Assembly: GCA_027919835.1 (NCBI GenBank)
Contig: JANVFP010000007.1
Coordinates: 1,178,001 to 1,242,000, forward strand
Direction of reading: 5' to 3'
DNA length: 64,000 bases
Origin: Lentinula raphanica
Taxonomy: Eukaryota > Basidiomycota > Agaricomycetes > Agaricales > Omphalotaceae
Below are positions 24,290 through 34,510 of this stretch, in pieces (the stretch's first letter is position 1; each line of letters starts with the position of its first letter). A program made the translations under genes and the position numbers. Under the pieces are notes generated by a model, which did no database searches, had not been told where the DNA came from, and saw only the letters and a program-made list of their open reading frames with translations.

Positions 24290-24640
24290 AACACTGAAGT
24301 AGAATAGAAGAATGACTGTGAGCAAATGTGAATGAGAAGGGGTGTTCTGAAAAGTGTTTGATTAGATGTCCAAAGAGGGATACAGATGTGTGAAGGAGAG
24401 AAAGATGTGATGGGGTGTACAGTGTTTTTGAAGAGGAGGTCAAAGAGTATAGAGACAGGGGAGAGGGAGGAAAAGATGATTGAGGGGGGCAGAAGGGGAT
24501 TGAAATGAGGGAGCAGAGTCTGGACCTAGCCAGTGGGGGTTCTATGTCACTTGCAATATAACCTATTGAATGGAATGGAAAAATCAAGATATGAGATGGA
24601 AATTGATATGGAATGATATTTGGCATGTTATATCTGAGCA
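24290..24640. repeat. dispersed duplication B, copy 2
   Basis: This is a diverged match to about 7970-8290, in the same orientation; both share gatgtgatggggt. The 117-codon minus-strand ORF here is Ser/Pro/Leu-rich low complexity and is not called as a gene. Confidence 0.5.
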
Positions 24641-24710
24641 CCTGGTCTTACATTCTTCGGAAAAACATTCAAGCAAAAATTTATTTTAGATCAGGTGTTC
24701 TTTTCAAGAG

Positions 24711-24743
24711 TACATATATAAAAAGGGCTCTTGTTCTGATACA
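24711..24743 (+). promoter_or_regulatory. core promoter of the NLR gene (TATA box plus shared motif)
   Basis: TATATAAAA at 24715 is followed about 8 bases later by TTGTTCTGATACA. The same arrangement, TATATAAAG followed by ttgttacgataca or tagcttcgataca, lies upstream of the genes at 30931-32316 and 45080-46035 on the minus strand. The start codon is 63 bases downstream of this motif. Confidence 0.6.
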
Positions 24744-24805
24744 TTGTTACTCTTTCCCATTGACACTCATCTTTCACTGCTATCAATAAGTCAACAAAGC
24801 ACTGT

Positions 24806-27800
24806 ATGGCAAACCAAAGGTAGATGATTATTCTATCTTGGGTTCTATTAGTATTCAAGAAGTCTACAAAAATAGTAACCAGACTATAGGAAGGTGAATT
24901 TCACAAAGTCAATAGTTATTGATGCACATATTGAACTTGGGAGCAGTGGCATATTCAATCATGCACAAAATGTAACAGTTACTGGAGGGGAATTTAATGT
25001 AGCAGAAAGAGATATGTATAAGAATTATTATTGTAAGTGCCATATTAGAGCTAAGGTAGGCGCCATCCACAGGCATCAAGTCACATGACCAATTTACACG
25101 ATGATGAACTACACAATGACAACAACATATATGATAAAAAGGACTCCTACATTAGATAGAGAATGATATTCTGAAGTACCTGTAGGAGCTATATTTTTGA
25201 TATACTATCTATAAAAAATGTTTTTCACAAGTTTTTTTTGGGAAGCTCAGATTTTACTTCTAAGACATCAGGGAGCCTTTTCGAAATTTTGGTCACCAGA
25301 ATTGGCGGTCAAAGCTGTATGCCGTAATTACCTTATTGGGAAGTTTCCCAGCGCTTAATTGGCCAAGCGCTTATCTTTTTGGCTTGAAGTAGTTTGATGG
25401 GACTCATGGGGGCCCGGGGGGAGGTGGGCAGCATGAGCGAAGAGAGATTTTCCATTTTTTGAGGCATTGGGTCATGCCACCAGACTTTCAAGCACTTCTT
25501 AGAAACCAAGATGCCTACTACAGGCTGATCAATCACCAAAATAGTTATATCAGTATTTTTAGGAATCATATATGAGCCTAGTACAGTTAATTCCAGGGTG
25601 TCAATGACTATATGAGCTGACCACCAAGCCTTGGACTCAAAATTTACTTGCAGTGACCCTCAGACTCCAGAGACCCTCGGAGACCTCATAGGCCTGCAGT
25701 GACGGAAAAATTGGCAGATGACTAAGCATGACTAAGCAAACACGTGACTTGATGCCTGTGGATGGCGCCTACCTTACTACTGCTGAAGAATAATATCATG
25801 ATCTCCAGACTCCCTCTCAACTGATGAAGAGAAAAAACTTCAAGACTGGCTTGCTGCTCCAAATTCTTCCATCACTTATGCTACAGCTTTGAATAAAAAA
25901 GTAGCTGGCACAGGTCAATGGATTTTGGAAGATCCTGTTTATTTGAAGTGGAGAGAAAAAGGTAGTATCTTGTGTATTCAAGGTCAAGGTAGAAATTTGA
26001 AATCATTATAAAAATTTGTGTATTCAATCTTGTGTTGCAGCTGGATCAGGCAAAACATTCTTGCTGTATGTCAATGGCATACTGCATATAAGTAGACATG
26101 AGTTCTGACAATATCAATTTCATCTTAGTACCAGTATTATTCAAACTTTCAAACAAGCAACATTTCCAACTTTCATGATATATCATTACTTTGATACCCA
26201 AGATAATTCTGGATCAAAATCAAGTTTTCAAGGGTTATTATCATCTTTCCTTCTACAGCTAGGTGCTCAAGATCAAAAATCCACCCTATATTGCAACACT
26301 TGCATGAATCTTTGAAACATGGGCTTGTTCATTCAAAGCCTACCAATATTGATCTAGAAGATACATTGATGAAGATTACAAAGGACCTAGCTGAGAAGAA
26401 GTATAAAATTTATGTTATAATTGATGCTCTAGATGAATGCAAAGAAGAAGAAGAAGTATGGAACTTTTGTGAAAAGATCACCAGCTTGGATTTGATTAGT
26501 GGAGTCATGCTTTCAACCCGCAATTATAGGCCTGAATACTCCAAGTACTCTACAATCTTTTTGAGGAACAACATTGAGGTTGAAAATGATATTGATATTT
26601 TTCTGAAGAAGAAAATATCATTCAACAACACTGTTTTGAATACTGAGATCCAAACAACATTGATGGAGAAAGCAGATGGAGGGTGAGTTTTCTATGTCTT
26701 TGGAGTCTCTAAAACTTGAGCATTCAATAGATTCCGTTATATTGACTGCCAACTTCAAAATTTAAAAAGTAGTGCAAATGCAAGAAGGATACGCAAAGCA
26801 CTAAACAAGTTACCTTCAAATCTGGAGGAAACATATTCTGAAGCTATAAAGAGATGTGAAAACAGTGATTACTCTGATGAGGCACAATATATCCTCTCAT
26901 GGATTTTATATGCATTTGAGCCTCTTTACATGAGACAAGTTGCAACTATTCTTTCTATTGATCTGCAATCAAAAGAAGTTGAGTTAGATGAAAAACTGCT
27001 GGTTGGATTAGAAGAAATCATTGATACAACATTAGTCACTGTTGATAACAGGGACATTGTACAACTTGCACATGCATCTGTAAAGGATTTCTTGCTAGAC
27101 AGTCACAATAATAGTCAAACAAGCAGGTTGTTAAATATCAATGCAAAGCTGGCACACAATATTATAGGTCAAATGTGTTTGATTTGTCTTCTCAGTCAAA
27201 GGGAGTATAAGCCTATATGGGAGAATATTCATTTGGCTAGCAGGAGAGACATTGTTACATTTGAGCAGTATGCCACACAATATTGGGCAAAACATAGTCA
27301 ATATAATGAAGGAGAAGAATTTCCATGTGAATACACAATACAACTTACTCAAGAATTTATTCACAATGAACTAGAAGTGTTGAAAAACTGGAAACAGAAT
27401 TTTCAGGAAAATGAGGTTGATATTTGGAGAGACTCTTCATTTGTGAGATGTAGTAACCTATACATTGCTGCATGCTATGGATTGAAAATATACATGCAGA
27501 GAGTTTGATTGATGATTATGAATTGGATTCAGGTATGTTCAAGAGGTATCAGATGAAATAAATCTCATTGACTTCAAAAGATATCAATGCACAGGGAGGA
27601 TTCTATGGTAGTGTAATTCAAGCAGCAGCAGCTAAAGGTTATCAAGACATTGTTGAACTGATTCTGCAACATGGTGCACAAGTGAATTTACAGTGTGGTA
27701 ATTATGGAACTGCAATTGCAGCCACTTCTAAAGGTCACCCAGACATTGTTGAATATCTTGTCCAACAGGGTGCAGATATCAATTTGCAGGGTGGTATTTA

Positions 27801-28692
27801 TGGAACTGCAATTGCAGCAGCAGCAGAGGGAGGTCACCAAGATGTTGTTAAATATCTTGTCCAACATGGTGCAGATATCAATATGCAGGGTGGTGATATT
27901 GGAACTGCAATTGCAGCAGCAGCATATAGAGGTCACCAAAGTATTGTTGAATATCTTGTCCAACATGGTGCAGATATTAATTTGCAGGGTGGTGATTTTG
28001 GAACTGCAATTGCAGCAGCAGCTCTTGGAGGTTACCAAACTATTGTTGAATATCTTGTTCAACATGGTGCAGATATTAATTTGCAGGGTGGTATATATGG
28101 AACTGCAATTGCAGCAGCAGCATATAAAGATCACCAAGATGTTGTTGAATATCTTGTCCAACATGGTGCCAATATCAATTTTCAGGGTCGTGATCTTGGA
28201 ACTGCAATTGTAGCAGCAGCAATGAGATGTCACCAAAGTGTTGTTGAATATCTTGTTCAACATGGTGCAGATATCAATTTCCAGGGTGGCAGTCTTGGAA
28301 CTGCAATTGCAGCAGCAGCATTTGGCAATCATCAAGATGTTATTGAATTTCTTCTCCAACAAGGTGCAGATATCAATTTGCAGGGTGGTGAATTTGGACC
28401 TGCAATTGCAGCAGCAGCATCTGGAGGTCACCAAGATATTGTTAACTATCTTGTCCAACATGGTGCAGATATCAATTTGCAGGGTGGTATTTTTGGAACT
28501 GCAATTGCAGCAGCAGCATATAAAGGTCATCAAGATGTTCTTGAATATCTTGTCCAACATGGTGCAGATATTAATTTGCAGGGTGGTCATTTTGAAACTG
28601 CAATTGCAGCAGCAGCCTCTGAAGGTCACCAAGGTATTGTTGAATATCTTCTCCAACATGGTGCAGTTCTCAATTTGCAGGGTGGTAATTGA
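24806..28692 (+). CDS. NACHT-ankyrin NLR-like protein with two single-base frameshifts
   Basis: Exons are read as 24806-24819, 24890-25032, 25809-25988, 26041-26065, 26129-26682, 26731-27532 and 27581-28692. The N-terminal motif GIFNHAQNVTVTGGEFNVA is typical of Agaricomycete NLRs. The P-loop GQAGSGKTFLL is assembled across an intron, Walker B is VIIDALDEC, and a winged-helix-like QLAHASVKDFLL follows. The C-terminus has about 11 ankyrin repeats of the form DINLQGGxxGTAIAAAAxxG followed by HQDIVEYLVQHGA. Such proteins are intracellular receptors for non-self recognition and programmed cell death. The frame shifts at the A5 run at 26275-26279 and at the A4 run at 27485-27488; one extra A at each would restore it. 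Either the assembly has homopolymer errors or the gene is recently inactivated. Intron 2 holds a 721-bp MITE. Confidence 0.8.
25054..25774. mobile_element. 721-bp MITE with TA target duplication inside an NLR intron
   Basis: Near-perfect terminal inverted repeats start AGGTAGGCGCCATCCACAGG and extend about 33 bases. They are flanked by TA at 25052-25053 and 25775-25776, as expected for a Tc1/mariner-type non-autonomous element. It lies between the GTAAGT donor (25033) and the TCTCCAG acceptor (25808). Without it the intron would be about 53 nt, the normal size here. It carries no transposase. Confidence 0.85.
27581..28692 (+). repeat. about eleven near-identical ~102-bp ankyrin-coding repeats
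   Basis: Units share long identical blocks such as ggaactgcaattgcagcagc and variable positions clustered around the residues before HQ. The high DNA identity keeps all three plus-strand frames, and one minus frame, open for long stretches. This explains the spurious ORFs here. One unit (around 27720) is a codon shorter than its neighbours. Confidence 0.8.
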
Positions 28693-29368
28693 TAGTGAAG
28701 AATAGTGAGGATGTCCATTTGTTATTGCATGCTGCCATTGATTGTCCATGAGGAAGAGAGGAAGGAGAACACTATTCTAGTGATTTATAGTGAGCTCCAA
28801 GTGTATTTTGAGTAGAAGTACTTGTAATTCAAGTAGAATAGGACAGGAAATGTTATAACAGAGTGAAACAGAAATGAACAGAAATCAAGAACAAGTGTTG
28901 AACATGAACATTGTACTTCTGAAACAAAAGAATATAAAACAACAATACATGCAAACTATATCCAATAATAAGACAAAAAATACAAACATAGCCAAACACT
29001 GGGCCTTTCTGCTGGTGTTACTCACTTAACATTGCAATGTTCAAATGTCAACTATCTCCTTTGGTTATCTACTACACTGTGTAGCTTCACCAGTTCAAGT
29101 CTTGATTTTTCTTTCTGTGTGAGTTATAGTTTTGTTCATGAGGAAGGAGAACTATTTGGTAAGCACCAAGTGTTTATGTATATAGAGTGTAACATGTAGT
29201 AACTAGTCAACTCAAGCTTGAGTACTAACTGTGCAATCAAAACAGAACAGAACAGAACAGAAGAGGAATTCAAATAAATTGAAATGGATCAGGTCTGAAT
29301 GTAACTTGTTTGGTTATTTTGATAAAAAAACCCCAAAAATTCCTCTGCATTCTCTTGTTGCACACTGT
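28693..29368. other. AT-rich 3' flank of the NLR gene
   Basis: A short microsatellite (aacagaacagaacagaacag, near 29250) is present. No gene is seen. Confidence 0.4.
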
Positions 29369-29758
29369 TCATAGGCATATGGTCAAATTGGGGTTTGCAT
29401 CAGAGCACAGTGTAGATGAGGGAGGGCATGAATGGGCAGAAGAGATCAGATGAGGATGGGTAGGAAGACAAAGATGGATTTGGATGGGTGTTGACGTTGA
29501 CGTTGATGTAGATGATGACGAAGAGGAGGAAGGTGTATGGTGTTCCTGATGTAAGCCTAGAAATTCAACCGTTGCATCCACCAATGGTGTCCCAATTCCA
29601 GCGATATGACCTATCCCTCCTCCTCCTCTTCCTAAACTTGCAACCCTCCCCAATGCCCTGACAATGACACTGGCAAACTCAGGCATGTAAATCAGCATTT
29701 GCAACACCGAGTTGGAAAAACACATGTTGCCTGTGTTGATGAGCCCTTGGGGGTGCAT
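29369..29758 (-). pseudogene. fragment of a UBP3/USP10-type ubiquitin hydrolase (Cys box only)
   Basis: The minus-strand frame starts at ATG 29758 and contains HPQGLINTGNMCFSNSVLQM, the catalytic Cys box of the USP/UCH family (GxxNxGNxCFxNxxLQ). It is followed by TPLVDATVEFLG, the segment expected downstream in UBP3/USP10 proteins. It then ends in a Ser/Thr/Pro-rich stretch. The catalytic His/Asp region is absent. A stop lies in frame 12 bases upstream of the ATG. It is a truncated copy; the window's last gene appears to be an intact relative. Its 5' flank resembles that of the GNAT gene. Confidence 0.65.
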
Positions 29759-29979
29759 CTTGCTCTTGCACTACCTTGACTCGTTCAAGGAGGCGGAGGG
29801 GTCGGACACATGCGAACTTAACAGACTCAACAACTCTTTTTGCTTCTTATCCAGTATGCTGTTTTCTCCAATCATAGACATAGAAGAGAAAGAGGAAGAA
29901 CTGGTCCAATGATGGCAGGGCAACACTTGTGCTCATGAAGAAGAATCTTACTGATGTCAGTAGGGATCAAAAAGAATAG

Positions 29980-30125
29980 AAATGAGTCAGAGATTTCAAA
30001 AGATTTTGTTCGAGTCATTTTATGCAAGACCATAGCCGAGGCAGCTTATTTCCCTCAATTATGCTCAAGCAATCCTCAACTTGTTCTGATTCTGATCAAG
30101 CTGGCACTTGGATAATCAATTGTTC
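29980..30125 (-). repeat. GNAT-type 5' flank in front of the deubiquitinase fragment
   Basis: This segment matches 19360-19525 in order and orientation, including ttcgagtcatttt, agccgagg, aagctggcac and ggataatca. It suggests that a promoter segment was copied together with, or next to, unrelated coding fragments. Confidence 0.6.
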
Positions 30126-30779
30126 TGAATTGTTGTTACATGCAAGGTCTTCATGATCATGTGTCAGACTCTGATGTTGTAAGAATGAGGGCTTAGGGAT
30201 ATTGGCATATCTGTTCAAATTGACATCTGTAGATTTGGTTACTTCATACACTACACATTGCATACTTATTACTTATTAGTTCCTACTGTGGTGTAAGTAA
30301 GTATATGTACCATAGTGCAGCTACCCATAGTACATTACTTACACTGTACAGTTCCTAGCTAGTGCAGTCTGAACAGGTGTTGTAAAATTTAGATCAGTAC
30401 CAAGTACAACATTCTGAAAATGCTGTCTTCAACAAATCTTCCCTGTGATTTCCATACTGATACTTAGTCAGACATCTGCACTTACTTAGTGGCTACTCAA
30501 GAAACTGACTTTCTAATCAATTGCATGTCTCATCCTAGTACAACTAAGTACTTATGTGCAATTAGACATAGATTTTTTTCCCCTCCAAATTCTGTATACA
30601 TGATAAATGAAGCCCTTAGAACCACATATCATAGGTGAGTTTAAGCAATTGTACGTTCCCTTCTATGATCATTAATCATTGATTATTGACAATTGACTCA
30701 TGAATTATTAAAAACTTTGGCACATTTTTCAGAAGTATATTCAACTGTAATCATATATTATATCAGTTTGAAATACTGA
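30126..30779. other. AT-rich intergenic region
   Basis: No gene, strong repeat or RNA structure was recognised. Confidence 0.3.
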
Positions 30780-30930
30780 TCCCTAATCTTACTGGCTGAT
30801 AATATGAAGTCTGAAATCCAATAATTACTAACTGGAAGTATCTAATCATAGAACTCTCCTACTATCTACTAAGAACTTGTCCCACATGTTCCACATATGA
30901 CAAAAATCACTGACAGTGCTGCTTGCTATC
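30780..30930 (-). repeat. 3' flank shared with the short NACHT-like gene
   Basis: Read on the minus strand, the block around agagttctatgattag followed by ttggatttcagacttcat matches the 3' end of the gene at 45080 (agagttcaatgattag followed by ggattttcagacttcat). At 45080 this block holds the stop codon; here it lies just past the stop of the acidic repeat protein. Confidence 0.65.
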
Positions 30931-32316
30931 TTAATTATCATTATCATCATCATCATCCTTATTATATTTATCATTCTTATCATCCCCATCATCATCTTTA
31001 TCCTCATCATTATCCTCATCATCTTTATTATCCTCATCTTTATCCTCATCATTTTCATCATCCTTATCATCATCCTTATTGTCATCATCATCATCATTCT
31101 CATCATCTTTATTGTTTTTATCCTCTTTATCCTCCTCCTCATCATCATCTTCATCTTCATTATCGTCATCGTCTTCTTTTTCATCCTTATCGTCATCTTT
31201 TTCATCCTCATCATCTTTATTCTCCTCATCATCCTCATCATCCTCATCATCCTTATCATTCTCATTGTCCTTATCCTCCTTATCTTCCTTATCATCTTCA
31301 TCATCTTCACTATCTTTATTGTCATCATCCTTATCATCATCATCCTCATCCTCATCCTCATCATCATCCTCATCATCATCCTCATCATCATCCTCATCAT
31401 CATTGTCCCCATCCCTAATCTGAGCATTATCCAAAGCTTCATTAGAAGGGCTGTGACTATTATTATCATAAGCATTCTCATCTTCTTCAGTATGAGCATT
31501 GCCAACAGCCTTTCTTGTAGCTCTAGTATGAGTACTGCCTAGATCTTTTCCTGTAGTCCTGCCCTGAGCTTCATTAGAAGGGCCAGTATCAGCATCATCC
31601 TCAGTGTGGGTACTGCCAATAGCCTTTCCCACAGCTCTAGTGTGAGTACCATCCAGAGCTTCCTCTACAACTTTAACTAGAGCCTTTCCTGCAGCTTTGC
31701 CTAAAGCTTCCCCTACTGCCTTGCCTAGAGCTTCCCCAACAGCTTTGCCTAGAGCTTCTTCTGCAGCCTGGCCCAAAGCTTCTCCTGTGATCCTGCCCAG
31801 AGCTTCTGCTGTAGTTTCAGTGTGAGCACTTCCAACAGCTTTTTTTGCAGCTGTTCTAGTGTAAGTGCTGCCCAGATCTTTTCCTTTAGTTCTTCCTACA
31901 GCTTTCTTTGTAGTTCCAGTGTGAGAAGTGCCAACAGCCTTTTCTGTAGCTTTGCTAGTGTGAGTGCTACCCAGATCTTTTCCTTTAGTTTTTCCTACAG
32001 CTTTCTTTATAGTTCCAGTGTGAGCAGTGCCAACAGCCTTTTCTGCAGCTTTGATATGGGAGCTACCCAGATCTTTTTCTGCAGTCTTGCTTAGAGCTTT
32101 CTCTGCAGTCCCAGTGTGAACACTGCCAACAGCTTTTCCTACAGCTTTAGTATGAGAACTACCCAAATCTTTTCCTGTAGGTTTACCCAGAGCTTTCTCT
32201 GCAGACCCAATGTGAGTAGCACCCTTAGCCTTAGATTCAGCTTTATGATGAACAGCATGTTCAACATTGTGTGTATAGCCCCTATTGTGGCAATTGAGGA
32301 TGTATATGCATGGCAT
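30931..32316 (-). CDS. repetitive protein with acidic Asp/Glu-rich C-terminal half (up to 461 aa)
   Basis: The minus frame is open from 32316 to TAA at 30931. The first half is built from degenerate units such as EKAVGTAHTGTIKKAVGKT followed by KGKDLGSTHT, and a run of GEALGKAVGEALGKAVGEAL. The second half is almost entirely Asp, Glu, Lys and Asn, encoded by GAT/GAA-type triplets. No known domain is recognised. Promoter, first intron and 3' flank match those of the NACHT-like gene at 45080-46035, so this looks like an NLR-type gene shell with a different body. The start is uncertain: the first ATG of the open frame lies within the region that is intronic in the related gene. A spliced start near 32357 is possible but does not fit the phase as read. 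Confidence 0.55.
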   Translation of the reverse strand: MPCIYILNCHNRGYTHNVEHAVHHKAESKAKGATHIGSAEKALGKPTGKDLGSSHTKAVGKAVGSVHTGTAEKALSKTAEKDLGSSHIKAAEKAVGTAHTGTIKKAVGKTKGKDLGSTHTSKATEKAVGTSHTGTTKKAVGRTKGKDLGSTYTRTAAKKAVGSAHTETTAEALGRITGEALGQAAEEALGKAVGEALGKAVGEALGKAAGKALVKVVEEALDGTHTRAVGKAIGSTHTEDDADTGPSNEAQGRTTGKDLGSTHTRATRKAVGNAHTEEDENAYDNNSHSPSNEALDNAQIRDGDNDDEDDDEDDDEDDDEDEDEDDDDKDDDNKDSEDDEDDKEDKEDKDNENDKDDEDDEDDEENKDDEDEKDDDKDEKEDDDDNEDEDDDEEEDKEDKNNKDDENDDDDDNKDDDKDDENDEDKDEDNKDDEDNDEDKDDDGDDKNDKYNKDDDDDNDN

Positions 32317-32345
32317 CCTATCTTGTGAATCTCACCTTTCTGTTC
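32280..32345 (-). other. 5' intron region shared with the short NACHT-like gene
   Basis: The minus-strand block attcacaagataggatgc matches aatcacaagataggctgc of the first intron upstream of 46045. In both loci it follows a short exon-like stretch that ends at a GTRAGAT donor. Confidence 0.55.
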
Positions 32346-32494
32346 CTTGGTCATTATCACTGCAGACAATAGTGAGGTGAGTGCCTTGTAGTATAATACT
32401 GAGGGCCATAATATAGTTACCTTGAGTGACTCATTCTGTACTTTGTAACTTGTAAATATAAATGGAGCAGACTATTGCTGAGAGAAGGCTAAGC

Positions 32495-32515
32495 TGTATC
32501 GTAACAAGAGGTCTT

Positions 32516-32520
<5 letters not shown>
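32495..32520 (-). promoter_or_regulatory. core promoter matching two NLR-type genes
   Basis: On the minus strand TATATAAAG is followed by ttgttacgataca. The same pair is found at 24711-24743 (plus) and 46287-46312 (minus). The TATA box here is extended into a (TA)n microsatellite at 32516-32542. Confidence 0.6.

Positions 32521-32542
<22 letters not shown>
32516..32542. repeat. (TA)n microsatellite
   Basis: About 27 bases of alternating TA overlap the TATA box of the acidic repeat-protein gene. Confidence 0.9.
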
Positions 32543-32544
<2 letters not shown>

Positions 32545-32546
<2 letters not shown>

Positions 32547-32765
32547 TTCAAAAAGCCCAAAGCTAAATGCAGTACTTTCCCTTGGATTTCTTTTGTGAGA
32601 ATAAACTGTCAAGTGCTGTGTGATAATTATTGGCTCACAATACTATAGTCTTTTCATCATTCCAGGGCTCATATCATTGTCTATGATTGATTTATTCATT
32701 TCTGTTCAGCATCAATCTTTTGCTGATATCTGTGTGAAGCGCTGACTCGTTCAAGGTACTGCAGA
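32545..32765 (-). repeat. upstream flank homologous to 46330-46570
   Basis: Shared blocks in order are ggctcaca/gactcaca, ttattcatt, caatctttt/caatctctt and ctgata. The homology between the two loci therefore extends about 200 bases upstream of the shared core promoter. Confidence 0.55.
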
Positions 32766-32939
32766 TTTCAGATACATTGCACAAATGAGAACAAGAAGCA
32801 CAGATATCTCTTTATTCATGGAGTGTATTTATATATATACTCTCTCACACATCCACATCCTTACTGTTTAAATTTTCAATAGAAAAAGAAGTAAGATAGA
32901 ATGTAAGTCTGTGCCCACTGCCTTGTGCCCTCAGAATTT

Positions 32940-33840
32940 AGATAATTTCCATTAAGGCTCTTCATGAGTCCTGGTCACTGGCCAGTACTTGCCACTTTGA
33001 CCCCTGGGATTACCTGCCAGTCCCAGTTACTGGCTCTACAGATAACCTAAATTCAAACCCAACCCTAAACCAAACAAGACCACACATCTGGTCCAGAATT
33101 CTGAACATCTTGTATGGTCTTGTTTGGATTTGCACATCACAACTACTTTTTTGTTCTAGAGTCACAGCCACAGAATACAAACCTAACCCCAAACCGAACC
33201 ACACCATGGCAGGACTGAGATTTCTACTTTTGGAAATGAATAAGGAAAATCTTGTGAAAATTTGTATTTCTGTAGAGAATTTTCAGCTGTGAAGTTGTCG
33301 CTTTTGCCACTTCGGAAAAACTTTGGAAAAGTCCATTTTTTAAAAACTTTTCCAATGCTGGAAATCCCTGGTCTGCGCCGATCCGGGGTGGACCGGAAAT
33401 TTTTCCAACTTTGAGAAAGTTTTGAGAAAAAATATATTTGCTGAAGTTTTTGCAGAGCTCCAAATTCTTGATTTCCAGTCATTGAAAGATTGTCAGAAAT
33501 CTGAGTTTTCCCAAATATTTTCCGCTGATTTTTCCAAAAGTAGAAAGGTTCTGCCAGCCGCGGTGCCAAACAAAATCATACACTTGGTCCAAAATTTTGG
33601 ACATCTTGTATAGTCTTGTTTGGATTTGCACATGACCTTCCTGAGTGGCTGTGTACACAACTACTGTTTTTGTTCTAGTCACAGCCACAGAATCCAAACC
33701 TAACCATACACCTGGTCCAAAATTCTGGACATCTTGTATGGTCTTGTGTAGATCTGCACATGACCTCTCTAAGTGGCTGTGTATACTGTACACAACTACA
33801 TTTTTCCTTCAAGAGTCACAGCCTCTGCTTAAAGTGCACC
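32940..33840. repeat. cluster of short dispersed and tandem repeats
   Basis: The block at about 32955-33040 is the inverse of 9958-10027. A unit of about 120 bp containing acatcttgtatggtcttg and gtcacagccacagaat occurs near 33100, 33600 and 33725. Between the first two lies a possible MITE of about 330 bp (33216-33550), whose ends share tttctacttttggaaa in inverse orientation. There is no coding content. Confidence 0.6.
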
Positions 33841-34164
33841 TGGTAAGATTTTGCTTTAAAATTTCAAACATTTCTGAAAGCTTGAATCATGTAAGGCTAG
33901 GGGCAGGGAAAATGACTTCATAAATATATAATTAATTGATTATAATTTTTGAATCATGTTATAATTGTATCCCAGTGTTGTGGTTAGGGCCTAATCAAGG
34001 CCATCCAGGCAATATAGTTTCTAAGGTCTTAATTCAAGTCCTAATTAAGAGATATTTAAGGTCTATATTAGGTCCAAAATTTGACACTACCATTAACCAT
34101 TGTATTCATCTTCAGAGTCCTACAATGGGCTGTAATTGAGTATTTTACATAAAATATGATGACC

Positions 34165-34500
34165 TTTGGTTAACAAAACCATGGTATGATTCACAAGGGT
34201 GTTAAGCACGTTTAACAGGTATTGTATATTGTTATTGTAGGCATACAAAACATAATAAGACTATTGTTGAACGTCGTTCAACAGTGTTGAACGTCGTTCA
34301 ACAGTGTTGAACAATGTTGAACACTACGTCAGAGTGGAACACTCACGAAAACAATTGACTTTGTTAACCAGGTGTTAAGCGTGAACGGGTGAACGGTGTT
34401 GAGCACTACGTCACAGTCGAACCTTCATGAAAGCAACTGACTCCGTTGAATGGGTGTTATGGAACAGAGCTGTGGTTAAACAGCATTTGAAAGGTGTTAT
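34165..34500. repeat. left GTTAAC/TTGAAC-rich array of the 34-45 kb island
   Basis: The segment starts with tttggttaacaaa, which is repeated in inverse orientation at 44770-44782. It continues with ttgaacgtcgttcaacagtg repeats and two copies of a roughly 80-bp unit containing cactacgtca (34316 and 34397). Confidence 0.55.
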
Positions 34501-34510
34501 CCCAGACAAC

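Noticed and set aside
27688..28749. A 353-codon minus-strand ORF and two plus-strand ORFs over the ankyrin repeats
   Set aside because: They are shadows of the near-identical repeats: no stop occurs in one unit, so none occurs in any. The ankyrin frame is the one with a family match.
30846..31542. Long ORFs of Met/Arg/Ile, Ile/Leu or His/Ser runs on both strands
   Set aside because: They are other frames of the GAT/GAA-type triplet region that encodes the acidic tail on the minus strand.
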